A stretch of 64,000 nucleotides of DNA from Streptomyces microflavus (GCF_014650075.1 NZ_BMUG01000010.1:124001-188000), one strand, 5' to 3'; counted from the stretch's first letter, positions 33,712 through 42,494 are shown. The notes: generated from the letters alone by a model not told the origin. Numbers and translations: made by a program.

Positions 33712-34740
33712 TCATTCCGTCGTGCCGAAATCCCAGGCCACTCCGTGCACTCCGGGTTTGCAGCGGGAGGCGAGCACATGGGTGCTGTGGGAATCGTTCA
33801 TCGAAATGCGCCGCTGCGAGCGGGGCGGGGAGCCCACCTGGTCCCGGAAGTACCGCCGGCAGCCGGAGGGAAGCGCGTCCGGATGGAAGAAGACCTGCTG
33901 AAGATATTCGTGCAGATTGGCTCTCGACCAGCGTTCGTAGTGCGTGGCCGGTTCCCGGGACGGGCTCACGTCGACCGAGTAACTCACCACCGTCGTATCG
34001 AGTTTGGCGAGTTCGCGGCCGAAATGGATTTCCAGCACCAGGGATTTGAGTCCCTTGAGGTAGGTCGCCTCGCCGAGCCGTCCGCTGGTGACGCGGATGT
34101 CGACCGGCTCCGCCTGTTCGTCGTCGAAGCTGAGCACGAACAGCGCGCGATCGGCTCCGGCGCGGCTGGCCCGCAGCACATTGGTCGTGGTGATGTTGCT
34201 CAGCGTCCCGGTTCCGCCCAGCGTCACCACGTCGTGGATCAGCAGCGAGCCGGTCTCCTGGTTGAAGTGGCGGAACCGCTCGCCCAGCGCCTTCTCCACC
34301 ACCGAGTCCTCGCCCAGCACCTGGAGGGCCGCCCCCTCGCCCCGGGCCGGTGCGACCCGGCCGCGCGGGCGGCGCGGGCCGAGCAGCGAGCGCAGGGCCC
34401 CGCCCGGCAGGTCCAGGATCTCCTCCAGCACCTCCACGGCCCGCAGCGACCGGGCCCGTTCCGGCTGGCTGCGGCCCCGCTGCCAGCTGCTCAACGTCGC
34501 CTGGCTGACCCCGATGCCGCGCGCCCTGAGCCGTTCGCTCACCCGCTCCAGGGAGAGGCCGCGGCGCCCCAGTGCATCCCGCAGGGCCGTCGGGAAGGCG
34601 TCGGCCTCCGTGGCGCCCCCGTCGATCTCCATCACCGTACGAGAGCCTGCGGCCCGTTTCGTGTCCCCGTCCGGCAGTCCGACGCCTTTCGTGTCCCCGG
34701 TGTCCGGCAGCCCGACGCCGGCTTCCGCTCTGCTCGACAT
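33712..34740 (-). CDS. XRE-type HTH regulator with an uncharacterised C-terminal domain
   Basis: A 342-residue regulator. A helix-turn-helix at about residues 52-115 (ALRDALGRRGLSLERVSERL, GIGVSQATLSSWQRGRSQPE) is clear. The C-terminal 200 residues carry a conserved-looking domain without known name (LIHDVVTLGGTGTLSNITTT, VVSYSVDVSPSREPATHYER). The first 30 residues contain a duplicated GVGLPD-x-GDTK motif matched by a DNA repeat. ATG 34740 has GGAGGG 3-5 bases upstream. It is divergent from the sigma-CAP fusion gene, which is its likely partner or target. Ligand unknown. Confidence 0.75.
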   Translation of the reverse strand: MSSRAEAGVGLPDTGDTKGVGLPDGDTKRAAGSRTVMEIDGGATEADAFPTALRDALGRRGLSLERVSERLRARGIGVSQATLSSWQRGRSQPERARSLRAVEVLEEILDLPGGALRSLLGPRRPRGRVAPARGEGAALQVLGEDSVVEKALGERFRHFNQETGSLLIHDVVTLGGTGTLSNITTTNVLRASRAGADRALFVLSFDDEQAEPVDIRVTSGRLGEATYLKGLKSLVLEIHFGRELAKLDTTVVSYSVDVSPSREPATHYERWSRANLHEYLQQVFFHPDALPSGCRRYFRDQVGSPPRSQRRISMNDSHSTHVLASRCKPGVHGVAWDFGTTE

Positions 34741-34799
34741 GTCCCTCCCCCATCCCGGCACTCCCGCCGCGGAGCATCGTCAAGGTCCCCGCATACTGG

Positions 34800-34828
34800 T
34801 TGACCACCGGACAGGGACCGGATAACAA
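34800..34828 (+). promoter_or_regulatory. Candidate housekeeping promoter of the sigma-CAP gene
   Basis: TTGACC at 34800-34805, 17 bases, then TAACAA at 34823-34828. Both are close to the HrdB consensus with the ideal spacer. It precedes the sigma-CAP gene by about 80 bases and lies in the divergent gap with the XRE regulator. Confidence 0.55.
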
Positions 34829-34906
34829 AACCCCCAGGAGTGAGCTGTCCCACACTCCGGGGACGCGCTGCCCGGTGTCCTCCGCACGGCCCGAGGAAGT
34901 GAGCAC

Positions 34907-36394
34907 GTGGTGAACAGCGTGAACGGTGTGGACGTCACCGCTCTGGTCGTCGCGGCCAGGGACGGGGACCAGGCGGCCGGGGAGCGGCTCGCCGCCCTCT
35001 ACCTGCCGCTGGTCTACAACGTCGTGGGCCGTGCCCTCAACGGCCACCCGGACGTGGACGACGTGGTGCAGGAGACCATGCTCCGGGCGCTCTCCGGCCT
35101 CTCCTCGCTGCGCGATCCCACCCGGTTCCGGTCCTGGCTGGTGGCCATCGCCATGAACCAGGTCCGCACCCGCTGGTCCGTCCTCGGCCACCGCCCCGCC
35201 GCGCTGGAGGAGACCGACGAGCCCGCCGACCCGGCGGCCGACTTCGTCGACCTGACGATCCTGCGCCTCGAACTCTCCGGCCAGCGGCGCGAGACCGCCG
35301 AGGCGACCCGCTGGCTGGACGACGCGGAGCGCGATGTGCTCTCCCTGTGGTGGCTGGAAACGACCGGGGAACTCACCAGGGCCGAGCTGGCGGACGCCCT
35401 CGGGCTCTCGCCCCAGCACGCCGCCGTACGCGTCCAGCGGGTCAAGAACCAGCTCGACATCGGGCGCGCGGTCGTCCGGGCGCTGGCCGCCGAACCCCCC
35501 TGCCCCTACCTGGACGGGCTGCTGGCGGACTGGGACGGGGTGCCCACGCCCCTGTGGCGCAAGCGCATAGCCCGCCACATACGCGGCTGCGCCTCCTGCT
35601 CCGCCGGCAGCTCGGGGCTCGTGCCGCCGGAGGGGCTGCTCTCCGGTCTCGCCCTGGTGGTGCCGTTGTACGAAGGCGGGCAGCACGCCGCCGCCGCTGT
35701 CGCCCCGGCCGTGGCTCCGGCCGCGTTCTCGGCGGGGAAGGCGGCGGGGCTCGTGGCCGCCGCGGCCGCCGTGACCTCGATCGCCGTACTCCTGTGGCCC
35801 TCGGCGCCCGCCCCGCCCGCACCGCGCGCCGAGGGGGGTACGACGCAGCTCCCGGCGCCCGCGCCGGCACCGGTCACCGCCTCGGCCACCCCGTCCGCGT
35901 CCCCGACGCCCACCCCCACGCCGTCACCCACGCCGAGCCCGGCCGCCCCGAGCGCCACGCCGTCCACCGTGGCCCCGCCGCCGTCCCCGCGGACCGCGCC
36001 CCGGGCCCAGCCCCGTCCGGAGACCCGCCTCGTCGCCGAGGTCAACACGCTGCGCGCCCACAACGACTGCCCGCAGCTGACCACCGATCCCCGGCTCACC
36101 GAGGTCGCCCAGAGCCACTCCGAGGACATGGCGGCCCAGGGTTATTTCGGCCACACCGATTCGACGGGCCGGGGGATGGGTGACCGGGTGACCGATTCCG
36201 GCTACCTCTGGTCCGCCGTCGGCGAGACCATCGCCACCGGGAACGCCGACCCCGCCGCCGTCGCCGACGAGTGGCGCCGCAGCCCCGGCCGCGACGACGA
36301 CATCCTCAACTGCAACTTCACGCATGTCGGGGTGGGCATCGCCGACTCGCCGAGCGGGCCCTACTGGACGCAGGTGCTGGCCACACCCCAGTGA
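34907..36394 (+). CDS. ECF sigma factor fused to zinc motif, membrane span and CAP (SCP) domain
   Basis: A 495-residue fusion. Residues about 10-190 are an ECF sigma factor: sigma-2 (LYLPLVYNVVGRALNG, DVDDVVQETMLRALSGL, RFRSWLVAIAMNQVRTRW) and sigma-4 (LTRAELADALGLSPQHAAVR). A His224-x3-Cys228-x2-Cys231 motif follows, like that of zinc anti-sigma factors. Then comes a membrane span (AAGLVAAAAAVTSIAVLLWP, near 285), a Pro/Thr/Ser linker and an exported CAP/SCP domain from about residue 375 (LVAEVNTLRAHNDCPQLTTD, SHSEDMAAQGYFGHTDSTG, GETIATG). The sigma part would be inside and CAP outside the cell. GTG 34907 or 34910 follows GAGGAA. Signal transfer may need proteolysis to release sigma, which is inference. 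Confidence 0.83.
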   Translation: MVNSVNGVDVTALVVAARDGDQAAGERLAALYLPLVYNVVGRALNGHPDVDDVVQETMLRALSGLSSLRDPTRFRSWLVAIAMNQVRTRWSVLGHRPAALEETDEPADPAADFVDLTILRLELSGQRRETAEATRWLDDAERDVLSLWWLETTGELTRAELADALGLSPQHAAVRVQRVKNQLDIGRAVVRALAAEPPCPYLDGLLADWDGVPTPLWRKRIARHIRGCASCSAGSSGLVPPEGLLSGLALVVPLYEGGQHAAAAVAPAVAPAAFSAGKAAGLVAAAAAVTSIAVLLWPSAPAPPAPRAEGGTTQLPAPAPAPVTASATPSASPTPTPTPSPTPSPAAPSATPSTVAPPPSPRTAPRAQPRPETRLVAEVNTLRAHNDCPQLTTDPRLTEVAQSHSEDMAAQGYFGHTDSTGRGMGDRVTDSGYLWSAVGETIATGNADPAAVADEWRRSPGRDDDILNCNFTHVGVGIADSPSGPYWTQVLATPQ

Positions 36395-36398
36395 GGCG

Positions 36399-36884
36399 TC
36401 AGGGCTGCTGGAGCGGCTTGGCCATGCAGATGCTGCTCTCGTACTCCCGGTAGTGGCCGAACTTCGTGCAGACCGTGTAGCCGCTGGAGGTGTACAGCGC
36501 TATCGCCTCGGGCTGCTGGTCGCCGGTCTCCAGGACCATCCGGACCCGGCCCGCGGCCCGGGCGTCGTCCTCCAGGGCGGCGAGCATCCGGCGGGCCAGG
36601 CCCCGGCCGCGGCCCTCGGGGATCACGAACATCCGCTTGATCTCGGCGTCGCCGTCCGCGTACCCCTCGGGGTTACGGTCCTGCGTCCGCCAGCCGCCGG
36701 TCGCCACCGGGCGCTCCTGCTCGTCGTAGGCGAGCAGATACAGACCGTGCGGCGGGTCGAACATCGTCGGATCGAGGTACGTGAGATCGCCCCCGTCGCC
36801 GTAGCGCTCGGCGTATTCGAGCTGGACCTGGTCGTTGAGTTTGACGGCGTCGGGGTGGTCGAAGCGGCGCGGACGGATATTCAT
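36399..36884 (-). CDS. GNAT N-acetyltransferase
   Basis: A 161-residue single-domain GNAT protein. The acetyl-CoA loop is visible as VIPEGRGRGLARRMLAALED after the beta-strand AEIKRMFV, and the C-terminal AIALYTSSGYTVC strand-helix is typical. It starts with MNIRPRRFDHPDA and converges on the sigma-CAP gene, 4 bases between stops. It is divergent from xthA. The acceptor is unknown. Confidence 0.82.
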   Translation of the reverse strand: MNIRPRRFDHPDAVKLNDQVQLEYAERYGDGGDLTYLDPTMFDPPHGLYLLAYDEQERPVATGGWRTQDRNPEGYADGDAEIKRMFVIPEGRGRGLARRMLAALEDDARAAGRVRMVLETGDQQPEAIALYTSSGYTVCTKFGHYREYESSICMAKPLQQP

Positions 36885-36934
36885 GCTGAGTATCGTATAT
36901 CTATGGGTAGGGGTGGGGTAGGTACTGTTTCTGG

Positions 36935-37750
36935 ATGCTGACCGTTACAAGCGTGAATGTTAATGGGCTCCGCGCCGCCGCGAAAAAGGGATTCGTGGAA
37001 TGGCTGGCGGGCACCGAGGCCGATGTCGTCTGCCTCCAGGAGGTCCGTGCCGAGCCGGACCAGCTGGCCGAGGGGGTGCGTACTCCCGAGGGCTGGCACA
37101 CCGTGCACGCCCCCGCCGCCGCCAAGGGGCGCGCCGGGGTCTCCCTCTACTCCCGGCAGGCGCCGGAGCGGGTCCAGATCGGCTTCGGCGGGTTCGGGGT
37201 CCCGGGGGCCGAGGAGTTCGACGCGAGCGGCCGGTACGTCGAGATCGACCTGCCCGGGGTGACCGTTGCGAGCCTGTACCTGCCCTCCGGCGAGGTCGGC
37301 ACGGAGCGGCAGGACGAGAAGGAGCGCTTCATGGCGGCCTTCCTGCCCTACCTCCAGGGGTTGAAGGTGCGGGCGGCGGCGGACGGGCGTGAGGTCGTGG
37401 TCTGCGGTGACTGGAACATCGCCCACCAGGAGGCCGACCTGAAGAACTGGAAGGCCAACCAGAAGAGTTCGGGCTTCCTCCCCGAGGAGCGGGCCTGGCT
37501 GACACGGGTCTTCGAGGAGGCCGCGTACGTGGATGTGGTGCGGCAGCTGCACCCGGACGTCGCGGGGCCGTACAGCTGGTGGTCCTACCGGGGGCGCGCC
37601 TTCGACAACGACTCCGGCTGGCGCATCGACTACCAGATCGCCACCCCGGGTCTCGCCGGGCGCGCGGTCAAGGCGTGGGTCGAGCGGGCCGCCACGCACG
37701 GGGAGCGGTGGAGCGACCACGCGCCCGTGACGGTCGTCTACGAGCGGTAG
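36935..37750 (+). CDS. xthA: Exodeoxyribonuclease III / AP endonuclease
   Basis: A 271-residue metal-dependent enzyme that cuts DNA at abasic sites and trims 3' ends in base-excision repair. Catalytic residues seen: Glu36 (LQEVRAE), Asp159 and Asn161 (GDWNIAH) and His262 (SDHAPVTV). Other family parts: VTSVNVNGLRAAAKKGFVEW at the start and WWSYRGRAFDNDSGWRIDYQ near the end. ATG 36935 begins the conserved MLTVTSVNVNG. The region before it is AT-richer than its surroundings. It converges on a MerR gene 6 bases away. Confidence 0.92.
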   Translation: MLTVTSVNVNGLRAAAKKGFVEWLAGTEADVVCLQEVRAEPDQLAEGVRTPEGWHTVHAPAAAKGRAGVSLYSRQAPERVQIGFGGFGVPGAEEFDASGRYVEIDLPGVTVASLYLPSGEVGTERQDEKERFMAAFLPYLQGLKVRAAADGREVVVCGDWNIAHQEADLKNWKANQKSSGFLPEERAWLTRVFEEAAYVDVVRQLHPDVAGPYSWWSYRGRAFDNDSGWRIDYQIATPGLAGRAVKAWVERAATHGERWSDHAPVTVVYER

Positions 37751-37756
37751 GTCCGG

Positions 37757-38434
37757 TCAGCCGGCTTTCGGGGGTTGCGTGCCGTCCTCGCGGCGCAGCC
37801 TCCGGTCCAGGGCCATCGACAGCTCCGCGTCCACCACCGCGCGGGCCAGCGGTCGCAGTTGGGCCGGTTCGGTCTCCGAGGCGTGGGCATGCAGTACGCG
37901 TACGAAGATTTCGGCGAGAGCGTCCGCGTGCTCGCGGACGCGGCGGCCCGAGGAGAGCACCGTGGCCAGCGGCACCCCTTCCCGTACGAGCTCCGCCGAG
38001 ACCTCCAGGAGGCGCCGGCTGATGTGGACGATCTCGTCGCCGTCGGTGGCGAGATAGCCGAGGTCCAGCGCGGTGGCCAGGTTCTCCGGGGTGACCTCGC
38101 CCTCGAAGTAGTCGGCGAGCTGTTCCGGGGTGAGCCGGACCGGGGTCTCCTCGGTCGGCTCGCCGAGCCCCAGCACCTCGGCGACATCGCGGCCGCTCTC
38201 GAAGGTGGCGGCCAGGTCCGCGATGCCGTTGAGGGTGTGGCCGCGCTCCAGCAGGCCCGTGATCGTGCGCAGCCGGGCCAGGTGGTGGTCGTCGTACCAG
38301 GCGATCCGGCCCTCGCGGCGGGGTGGCGGGATCAGACCGCGCTCCCGGTAGAAGCGCAGGGTCCGCACGGTGATGCCGGCCTCCTCGGCCAGCTCCTCCA
38401 TGCGGTATTCGCGGTGCTCGCGTCCTTCAGCCAC
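37757..38434 (-). CDS. MerR-family transcriptional regulator
   Basis: A 225-residue regulator. The N-terminal MerR domain is clear (YRMEELAEEAGITVRTLRFY, RERGLIPPP, GRIAWYDDHHLARLRTI), followed by a helical effector region of about 130 residues with many Glu and Leu and without cysteine metal-ligand motifs. The GTG at 38434 is the assumed start; a shorter start at the ATG before MEELAEEAG is also possible. It is divergent from the monooxygenase operon, so it probably controls it in response to an organic compound rather than a metal. Confidence 0.85.
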   Translation of the reverse strand: MAEGREHREYRMEELAEEAGITVRTLRFYRERGLIPPPRREGRIAWYDDHHLARLRTITGLLERGHTLNGIADLAATFESGRDVAEVLGLGEPTEETPVRLTPEQLADYFEGEVTPENLATALDLGYLATDGDEIVHISRRLLEVSAELVREGVPLATVLSSGRRVREHADALAEIFVRVLHAHASETEPAQLRPLARAVVDAELSMALDRRLRREDGTQPPKAG

Positions 38435-38570
38435 AGGGGCACCCTATGTTGTACCGCCAGTAACTTTCCTCGGTCCGCCCCCTACCCATCAGTACGGGCC
38501 TGCTCTACTCTCCGAACCATGCCAGTGATTGCTGGCAGGGTGGCGTGACGTACCGCGGGGAGGCGGCAGC

Positions 38571-40157
38571 ATGGCCCAGCACGAGCACGTACGTGTGGCG
38601 GTGATCGGAACCGGATTCGGGGGCCTGGGGGCCGCCGTCCGGCTGCGCCGCGAAGGCATAACCGATTTCGTCGTCCTGGAGCGGGCCGACTCGGTGGGCG
38701 GCACCTGGCGCGACAACAGCTATCCGGGCTGCGCCTGCGACGTACCGTCCCACCTCTACTCCTTCTCCTTCGCGCCCAACCCCGACTGGCCGCGCACCTT
38801 CTCCGGCCAGGAGCACATCCGGGCCTACCTGGAGCGGGTCGCGGACACCTTCGGGCTCCGCCCGCACATCCGGCTGAACCACGAGGTGAAGCTGATGAGC
38901 TGGGACCGGGAGAACCTGTACTGGGTGATCGAGTCCGCCAACGGCACCACGCTCCGCGCGGACGTCGTCATCTCCGCGACCGGGCCGCTCTCCGACCCCA
39001 AGATGCCGGACATACCCGGGCTCGACTCCTTCCCCGGGAAGGTCTTCCACTCCGCGCGCTGGGACCACGACTACGACCTCGCGGGCAAGCGGGTCGCGAT
39101 GGTCGGAACGGGCGCCTCCGCCATCCAGATAGTCCCGGCGATCCAGCCGAAGACCGCCAAGCTCACGCTCTTCCAGCGCACCCCGCCGTGGGTCATGCCC
39201 CGCGTGGACCGCACCATCAGCAAGGCCGAGCGCGCACTGCACCGGGCCGTCCCCGTCACCGGCACCGCACGCCGCGGACTGCTGTGGGGCATACGGGAGT
39301 TGCAGGTCAGCGCCTTCACCAAGCACCCCGACCAGCTGGGCCTGGTGGAGAAGATAGCCAAGTCCAACATGGCGCGGGCCATCAAGGACCCGGCCCTGCG
39401 GGCCAAGCTGACCCCCGACTACCGCATCGGCTGCAAGCGGATCCTGCTCTCCAGCACCTACTACCCGGCCCTCGCCCAGCCCAATGTCGACGTCGTGGCC
39501 TCCGGGCTCAGCGAGATACGCGGCTCCACCGTCGTCGCCGCCGACGGCAGCGAGGCGGAGGTCGACGCGATCATCTTCGGCACCGGCTTCCATGTGACGG
39601 ACATGCCGATCGCGGAACGGGTCGTCGGCGAGGAGGGCATCACGCTCGCCGAGTCCTGGAAGGACGGGATGAACTCGCTGCGCGGCGCGACCGCCGCCGG
39701 GTTCCCCAACTGGATGACGATCATCGGCCCCAACACCGGGCTCGGCAACTCCTCCATGATCCTGATGATCGAGTCCCAGCTGAACTACATGGCCGACTAT
39801 CTGCGCCAGTTGAACGTGCTCGGCGGCCGCGCCGCACTCGGCGCCCGCTCCACCGCCGTCACCGCCTGGAACCACCGGGTCCAGGAACGGATGAAGCGCA
39901 CGGTGTGGAACACCGGCGGCTGCACCAGCTGGTACCTGGACGAGTCGGGCCGCAACACCACGGTCTGGCCCGGCACCACCGGCGAGTTCCGGCGGCAGAC
40001 ACGGTCGGTGGACCTCGCGGAGTACGACGTCATCCGGGCCGGGAAGCCGGGCGCCGGGGGCGTACGCGAGGGCGGGTTCGTACCCGAGCAGCCGGGCCGC
40101 ACCGACCGGGAGACCGTGACCGCCGGGGAGTCCGTCGCCGAGGAGGCCTCACGATGA
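38571..40157 (+). CDS. Type I Baeyer-Villiger monooxygenase
   Basis: A 528-residue flavoprotein that uses NADPH and O2 to turn ketones into esters or lactones. The FAD fold is at residues 13-20 (GTGFGGLG). The BVMO fingerprint FxGxxxHxxxW(P/D) is at residues 154-165 (Phe154, Gly156, His160, Trp164, Asp165). A second dinucleotide fold (MVGTGASAIQIVPAI) binds NADPH. ATG 38571 has GGGGAGG 8 bases upstream. The gene order monooxygenase, hydrolase, SDR is that of mymA-lipR-Rv3085 in Mycobacterium tuberculosis. Overlap with the next gene is ATGA. Substrate unknown. Confidence 0.9.
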   Translation: MAQHEHVRVAVIGTGFGGLGAAVRLRREGITDFVVLERADSVGGTWRDNSYPGCACDVPSHLYSFSFAPNPDWPRTFSGQEHIRAYLERVADTFGLRPHIRLNHEVKLMSWDRENLYWVIESANGTTLRADVVISATGPLSDPKMPDIPGLDSFPGKVFHSARWDHDYDLAGKRVAMVGTGASAIQIVPAIQPKTAKLTLFQRTPPWVMPRVDRTISKAERALHRAVPVTGTARRGLLWGIRELQVSAFTKHPDQLGLVEKIAKSNMARAIKDPALRAKLTPDYRIGCKRILLSSTYYPALAQPNVDVVASGLSEIRGSTVVAADGSEAEVDAIIFGTGFHVTDMPIAERVVGEEGITLAESWKDGMNSLRGATAAGFPNWMTIIGPNTGLGNSSMILMIESQLNYMADYLRQLNVLGGRAALGARSTAVTAWNHRVQERMKRTVWNTGGCTSWYLDESGRNTTVWPGTTGEFRRQTRSVDLAEYDVIRAGKPGAGGVREGGFVPEQPGRTDRETVTAGESVAEEASR

Positions 40158-41101
40158 GCCGGCTCCTGCACCGCGACGACGCCCCTCCCGTCCCCGCGAA
40201 CGAACTCTTCGTCACGTCCGCCGACGGCTCCCGCATCCACGTCGAGCTGCACGGCCCCGAGGACGCCCCCGCGGTGGTCCTCGCCCACGGCTGGACCTGC
40301 AACACCCGCTTCTGGGCCGCGCAGATCCGGGACCTCGCCGCCGACCACCGCGTCATCGCCTACGACCAGCGCGGCCACGGCCTCACCCCCGAACCCGGCC
40401 CCGGCGGCTACAGCGTCAACGCGCTCGCCGACGACCTCGAAGCGGTGCTCGCCGCCACCCTCGCCCCCGGGCGGAAAGCGGTGCTGGCCGGGCACTCCAT
40501 GGGCGGGATGACGCTGATGGCCGCCGCCCGCCGCCCCGGCCTGCGCGAGCACGCCGCCGCCGTACTGCTCTGCTCCACCGGCAGCGGGCGGCTGACCGCC
40601 GAGGCCCTCGTCCTGCCGCTGCGCGCGAGCGCCTTCCGGACCCGGCTCACCGCCGGGGTCCTGGGGGCGAAGGCGCCGCTCGGCCCGGTCAACCCGGTCT
40701 CGAAGAAGCTCCTCAAGTACGCGACCATGGGCGCCGGTTCGGCCCCGGAGCGGGTCGACGCCTGCGCCCGCATCGTGCACGCGTGCCCGCGCCGCGCGAG
40801 AGTGGGATGGGGCCAGGTGCTCGCCGACCTGGACGTGACGGCGGACGTGCGGGAGCTGCGGGTGCCGACGGCGGTGATCGCCGGCAGTGGCGACCGGCTG
40901 ACCCCGCCGGTCCACGCGCGGGCCATCGCGGCGGCGCTGCCGGTCGGCCTCGGGCTGACCGAGCTGGCGGGCGTGGGGCACATGACGCCGATGGAGGCCC
41001 CGGAGGCCGTCACGGCGAAGCTCAGGGAACTCACCACCCGGTACGTCGCGGCCCCGACGGCCGCCACGGCCGCCACGTCCGAGAAGGAGGATGTCGCATG
41101 A
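40154..41101 (+). CDS. Alpha/beta hydrolase (esterase) of the monooxygenase operon
   Basis: A 315-residue alpha/beta hydrolase. The oxyanion segment VVLAHGWTCNTRFW and the nucleophile elbow GHSMGG (Ser115) are clear, with an AYDQRGHGLT strand between. The C-terminal ITPPxH-like region LTPPVHARAIAA and ELAGVGHMTPMEAP holds the likely catalytic His. It overlaps the monooxygenase and SDR genes by 4 bases each. It would hydrolyse the ester made by the monooxygenase into acid and alcohol. Confidence 0.88.
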   Translation: MSRLLHRDDAPPVPANELFVTSADGSRIHVELHGPEDAPAVVLAHGWTCNTRFWAAQIRDLAADHRVIAYDQRGHGLTPEPGPGGYSVNALADDLEAVLAATLAPGRKAVLAGHSMGGMTLMAAARRPGLREHAAAVLLCSTGSGRLTAEALVLPLRASAFRTRLTAGVLGAKAPLGPVNPVSKKLLKYATMGAGSAPERVDACARIVHACPRRARVGWGQVLADLDVTADVRELRVPTAVIAGSGDRLTPPVHARAIAAALPVGLGLTELAGVGHMTPMEAPEAVTAKLRELTTRYVAAPTAATAATSEKEDVA

Positions 41102-41991
41102 GCAGCAGGCGGAGTCTGGAGGGCCAGGTCGTCGTCGTCACCGGCGCGGCCCGTGGCGTGGGCGAACTGCTGGCCCGCAAGCTGTCGGCGCGCGGGGCGA
41201 CGCTGGCGCTGGTCGGCCTGGAGCCCGACGAGCTGAAGAAGGTCTCCGAGCGGCTGCACGGCGAGAGCGACCACTGGTTCGCCGATGTCACCGACCACAC
41301 GGCGATGGCCCAGGTGGCCCGCGAGGTCAAGGAGCGGTTCGGCAAGGTCGACGTGGTCGTCGCCAACGCGGGCGTCGCCTCGGGCGGCCCGTTCGCCGAC
41401 TCCGACCCGGACGCGTGGCGGCGGGTCATCGAGGTGAACCTGATCGGCGGCGCGGTCACCGGGCGGGCGTTCCTGCCGGTGCTGATGGAGAGCCGCGGCT
41501 ACTTCCTCCAGATAGCGTCGCTGGCCGCGATCACCCCGGCCCCGATGATGACGGCGTACTGCGCGTCCAAGTCGGGTGTGGAGGCGTTCGCGCACAGCCT
41601 GCGCGCCGAGGTCGGCTACAAGGGCGTGAAGGTCGGGGTCGGTTACCTCTCCTGGACCGACACCGACATGGTGCGCGGTGCCGACCAGGACGACGTGATG
41701 CGGGAGTTGCGCCAGCGGCTGCCGTGGCCGATGAACCGTACGTATCCGCTCGGCCCGGCCGTCGAGCGGATCGTGGACGGGATCGCGCGGCGCTCCCCCC
41801 ATGTGTACGCCCAGTGGTGGCTGCGCGGGATGCAGTCGGTCCGCGGCTATCTGCCCTCCGTCATCGCGATCGGCGGACAGCGCGAGATGAGGCGCTTCGA
41901 ACCGCGCCTCCACACGGTGTCCAAGGGGCTCGTGGGGGCCGGGGGAGCGGCGGACCAGGACGCGCGCGCCGAGCGCGCTGACCGTGCGTAA
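41098..41991 (+). CDS. Short-chain dehydrogenase/reductase of the monooxygenase operon
   Basis: A 297-residue classical SDR. The cofactor motif is VVVTGAARGVGELLA. The catalytic Tyr154 and Lys158 are in AYCASKSG, with Ser upstream in LQIASLAA. NAG (VVANAG) is present. It overlaps the hydrolase gene. It probably interconverts an alcohol and the ketone used by the monooxygenase. The last residues are a low-complexity Arg/Ala tail. A short GC-rich hairpin at 42046-42061 may end the operon. Confidence 0.88.
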   Translation: MSSRRSLEGQVVVVTGAARGVGELLARKLSARGATLALVGLEPDELKKVSERLHGESDHWFADVTDHTAMAQVAREVKERFGKVDVVVANAGVASGGPFADSDPDAWRRVIEVNLIGGAVTGRAFLPVLMESRGYFLQIASLAAITPAPMMTAYCASKSGVEAFAHSLRAEVGYKGVKVGVGYLSWTDTDMVRGADQDDVMRELRQRLPWPMNRTYPLGPAVERIVDGIARRSPHVYAQWWLRGMQSVRGYLPSVIAIGGQREMRRFEPRLHTVSKGLVGAGGAADQDARAERADRA

Positions 41992-42102
41992 CGGTCCGTA
42001 GCAGTCCGAAATGCGCGGGATGTCGGGGCGTGCAACGCTGAGGACGGCCCCGCTGGGGGCCACCCCACACGTACCCTCACGCATCCCACAGGAGTGAACA
42101 GC

Positions 42103-42309
42103 ATGGGTATCGCAGACCAGTTCAAGGACAAGGCGCAGGAGCTCGCCGACCAGGCCAAGCAGAAGGCCGGCCAGGGCAAGGACCAGGCTCAGGACCGGGC
42201 GTCGGACGCCCGGAACCGGGACCAGGAGCACGGCTCCGACGCGTCGACGGGCCTGCGGGACCGGGCCCAGGACGCGAAGGACCAGGCGCGCGAGCGTTTT
42301 GACCGTTGA
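42103..42309 (+). CDS. CsbD-like small hydrophilic protein
   Basis: A 68-residue, almost fully charged helical protein (MGIADQFKDKAQELADQAKQ) without Cys or hydrophobic segments. It resembles CsbD/Rv0909-like stress proteins often annotated as such or as antitoxin-like; I cannot decide between them. ATG 42103 has GGAGTGA upstream. A terminator with T-tract follows. No toxin partner is seen next to it, so a toxin-antitoxin reading is not supported. Confidence 0.68.
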   Translation: MGIADQFKDKAQELADQAKQKAGQGKDQAQDRASDARNRDQEHGSDASTGLRDRAQDAKDQARERFDR

Positions 42310-42367
42310 CGGTCACTGAGGTGTGACGCGTGCGCGCTGCGCTGTGCGCGTGCGTGCGCGTCGCTTC

Positions 42368-42404
42368 AGGAGGCGTACCCGGGACACCGGGTGCGCCTCC
42401 TTTT
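42368..42404 (+). terminator. Intrinsic terminator with T-tract
   Basis: AGGAGGCGTACCCG pairs with CGGGTGCGCCTCCT (one wobble), loop GGACA-like, followed by TTTT at 42401-42404. A real T-tract is rare in this genome. Confidence 0.8.
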
Positions 42405-42494
42405 CGGTGCGGTCCCACCCGGTGACCGGATCGGTCCGCTGCTGGACCCGATGCGGCCTGTCGCCGCCCCACCCGCGCGGCCCAGGCTTGGGGC

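Noticed and set aside
42103..42309. Toxin-antitoxin module
   Set aside because: The small CsbD-like protein resembles some antitoxin annotations, but there is no adjacent toxin gene.
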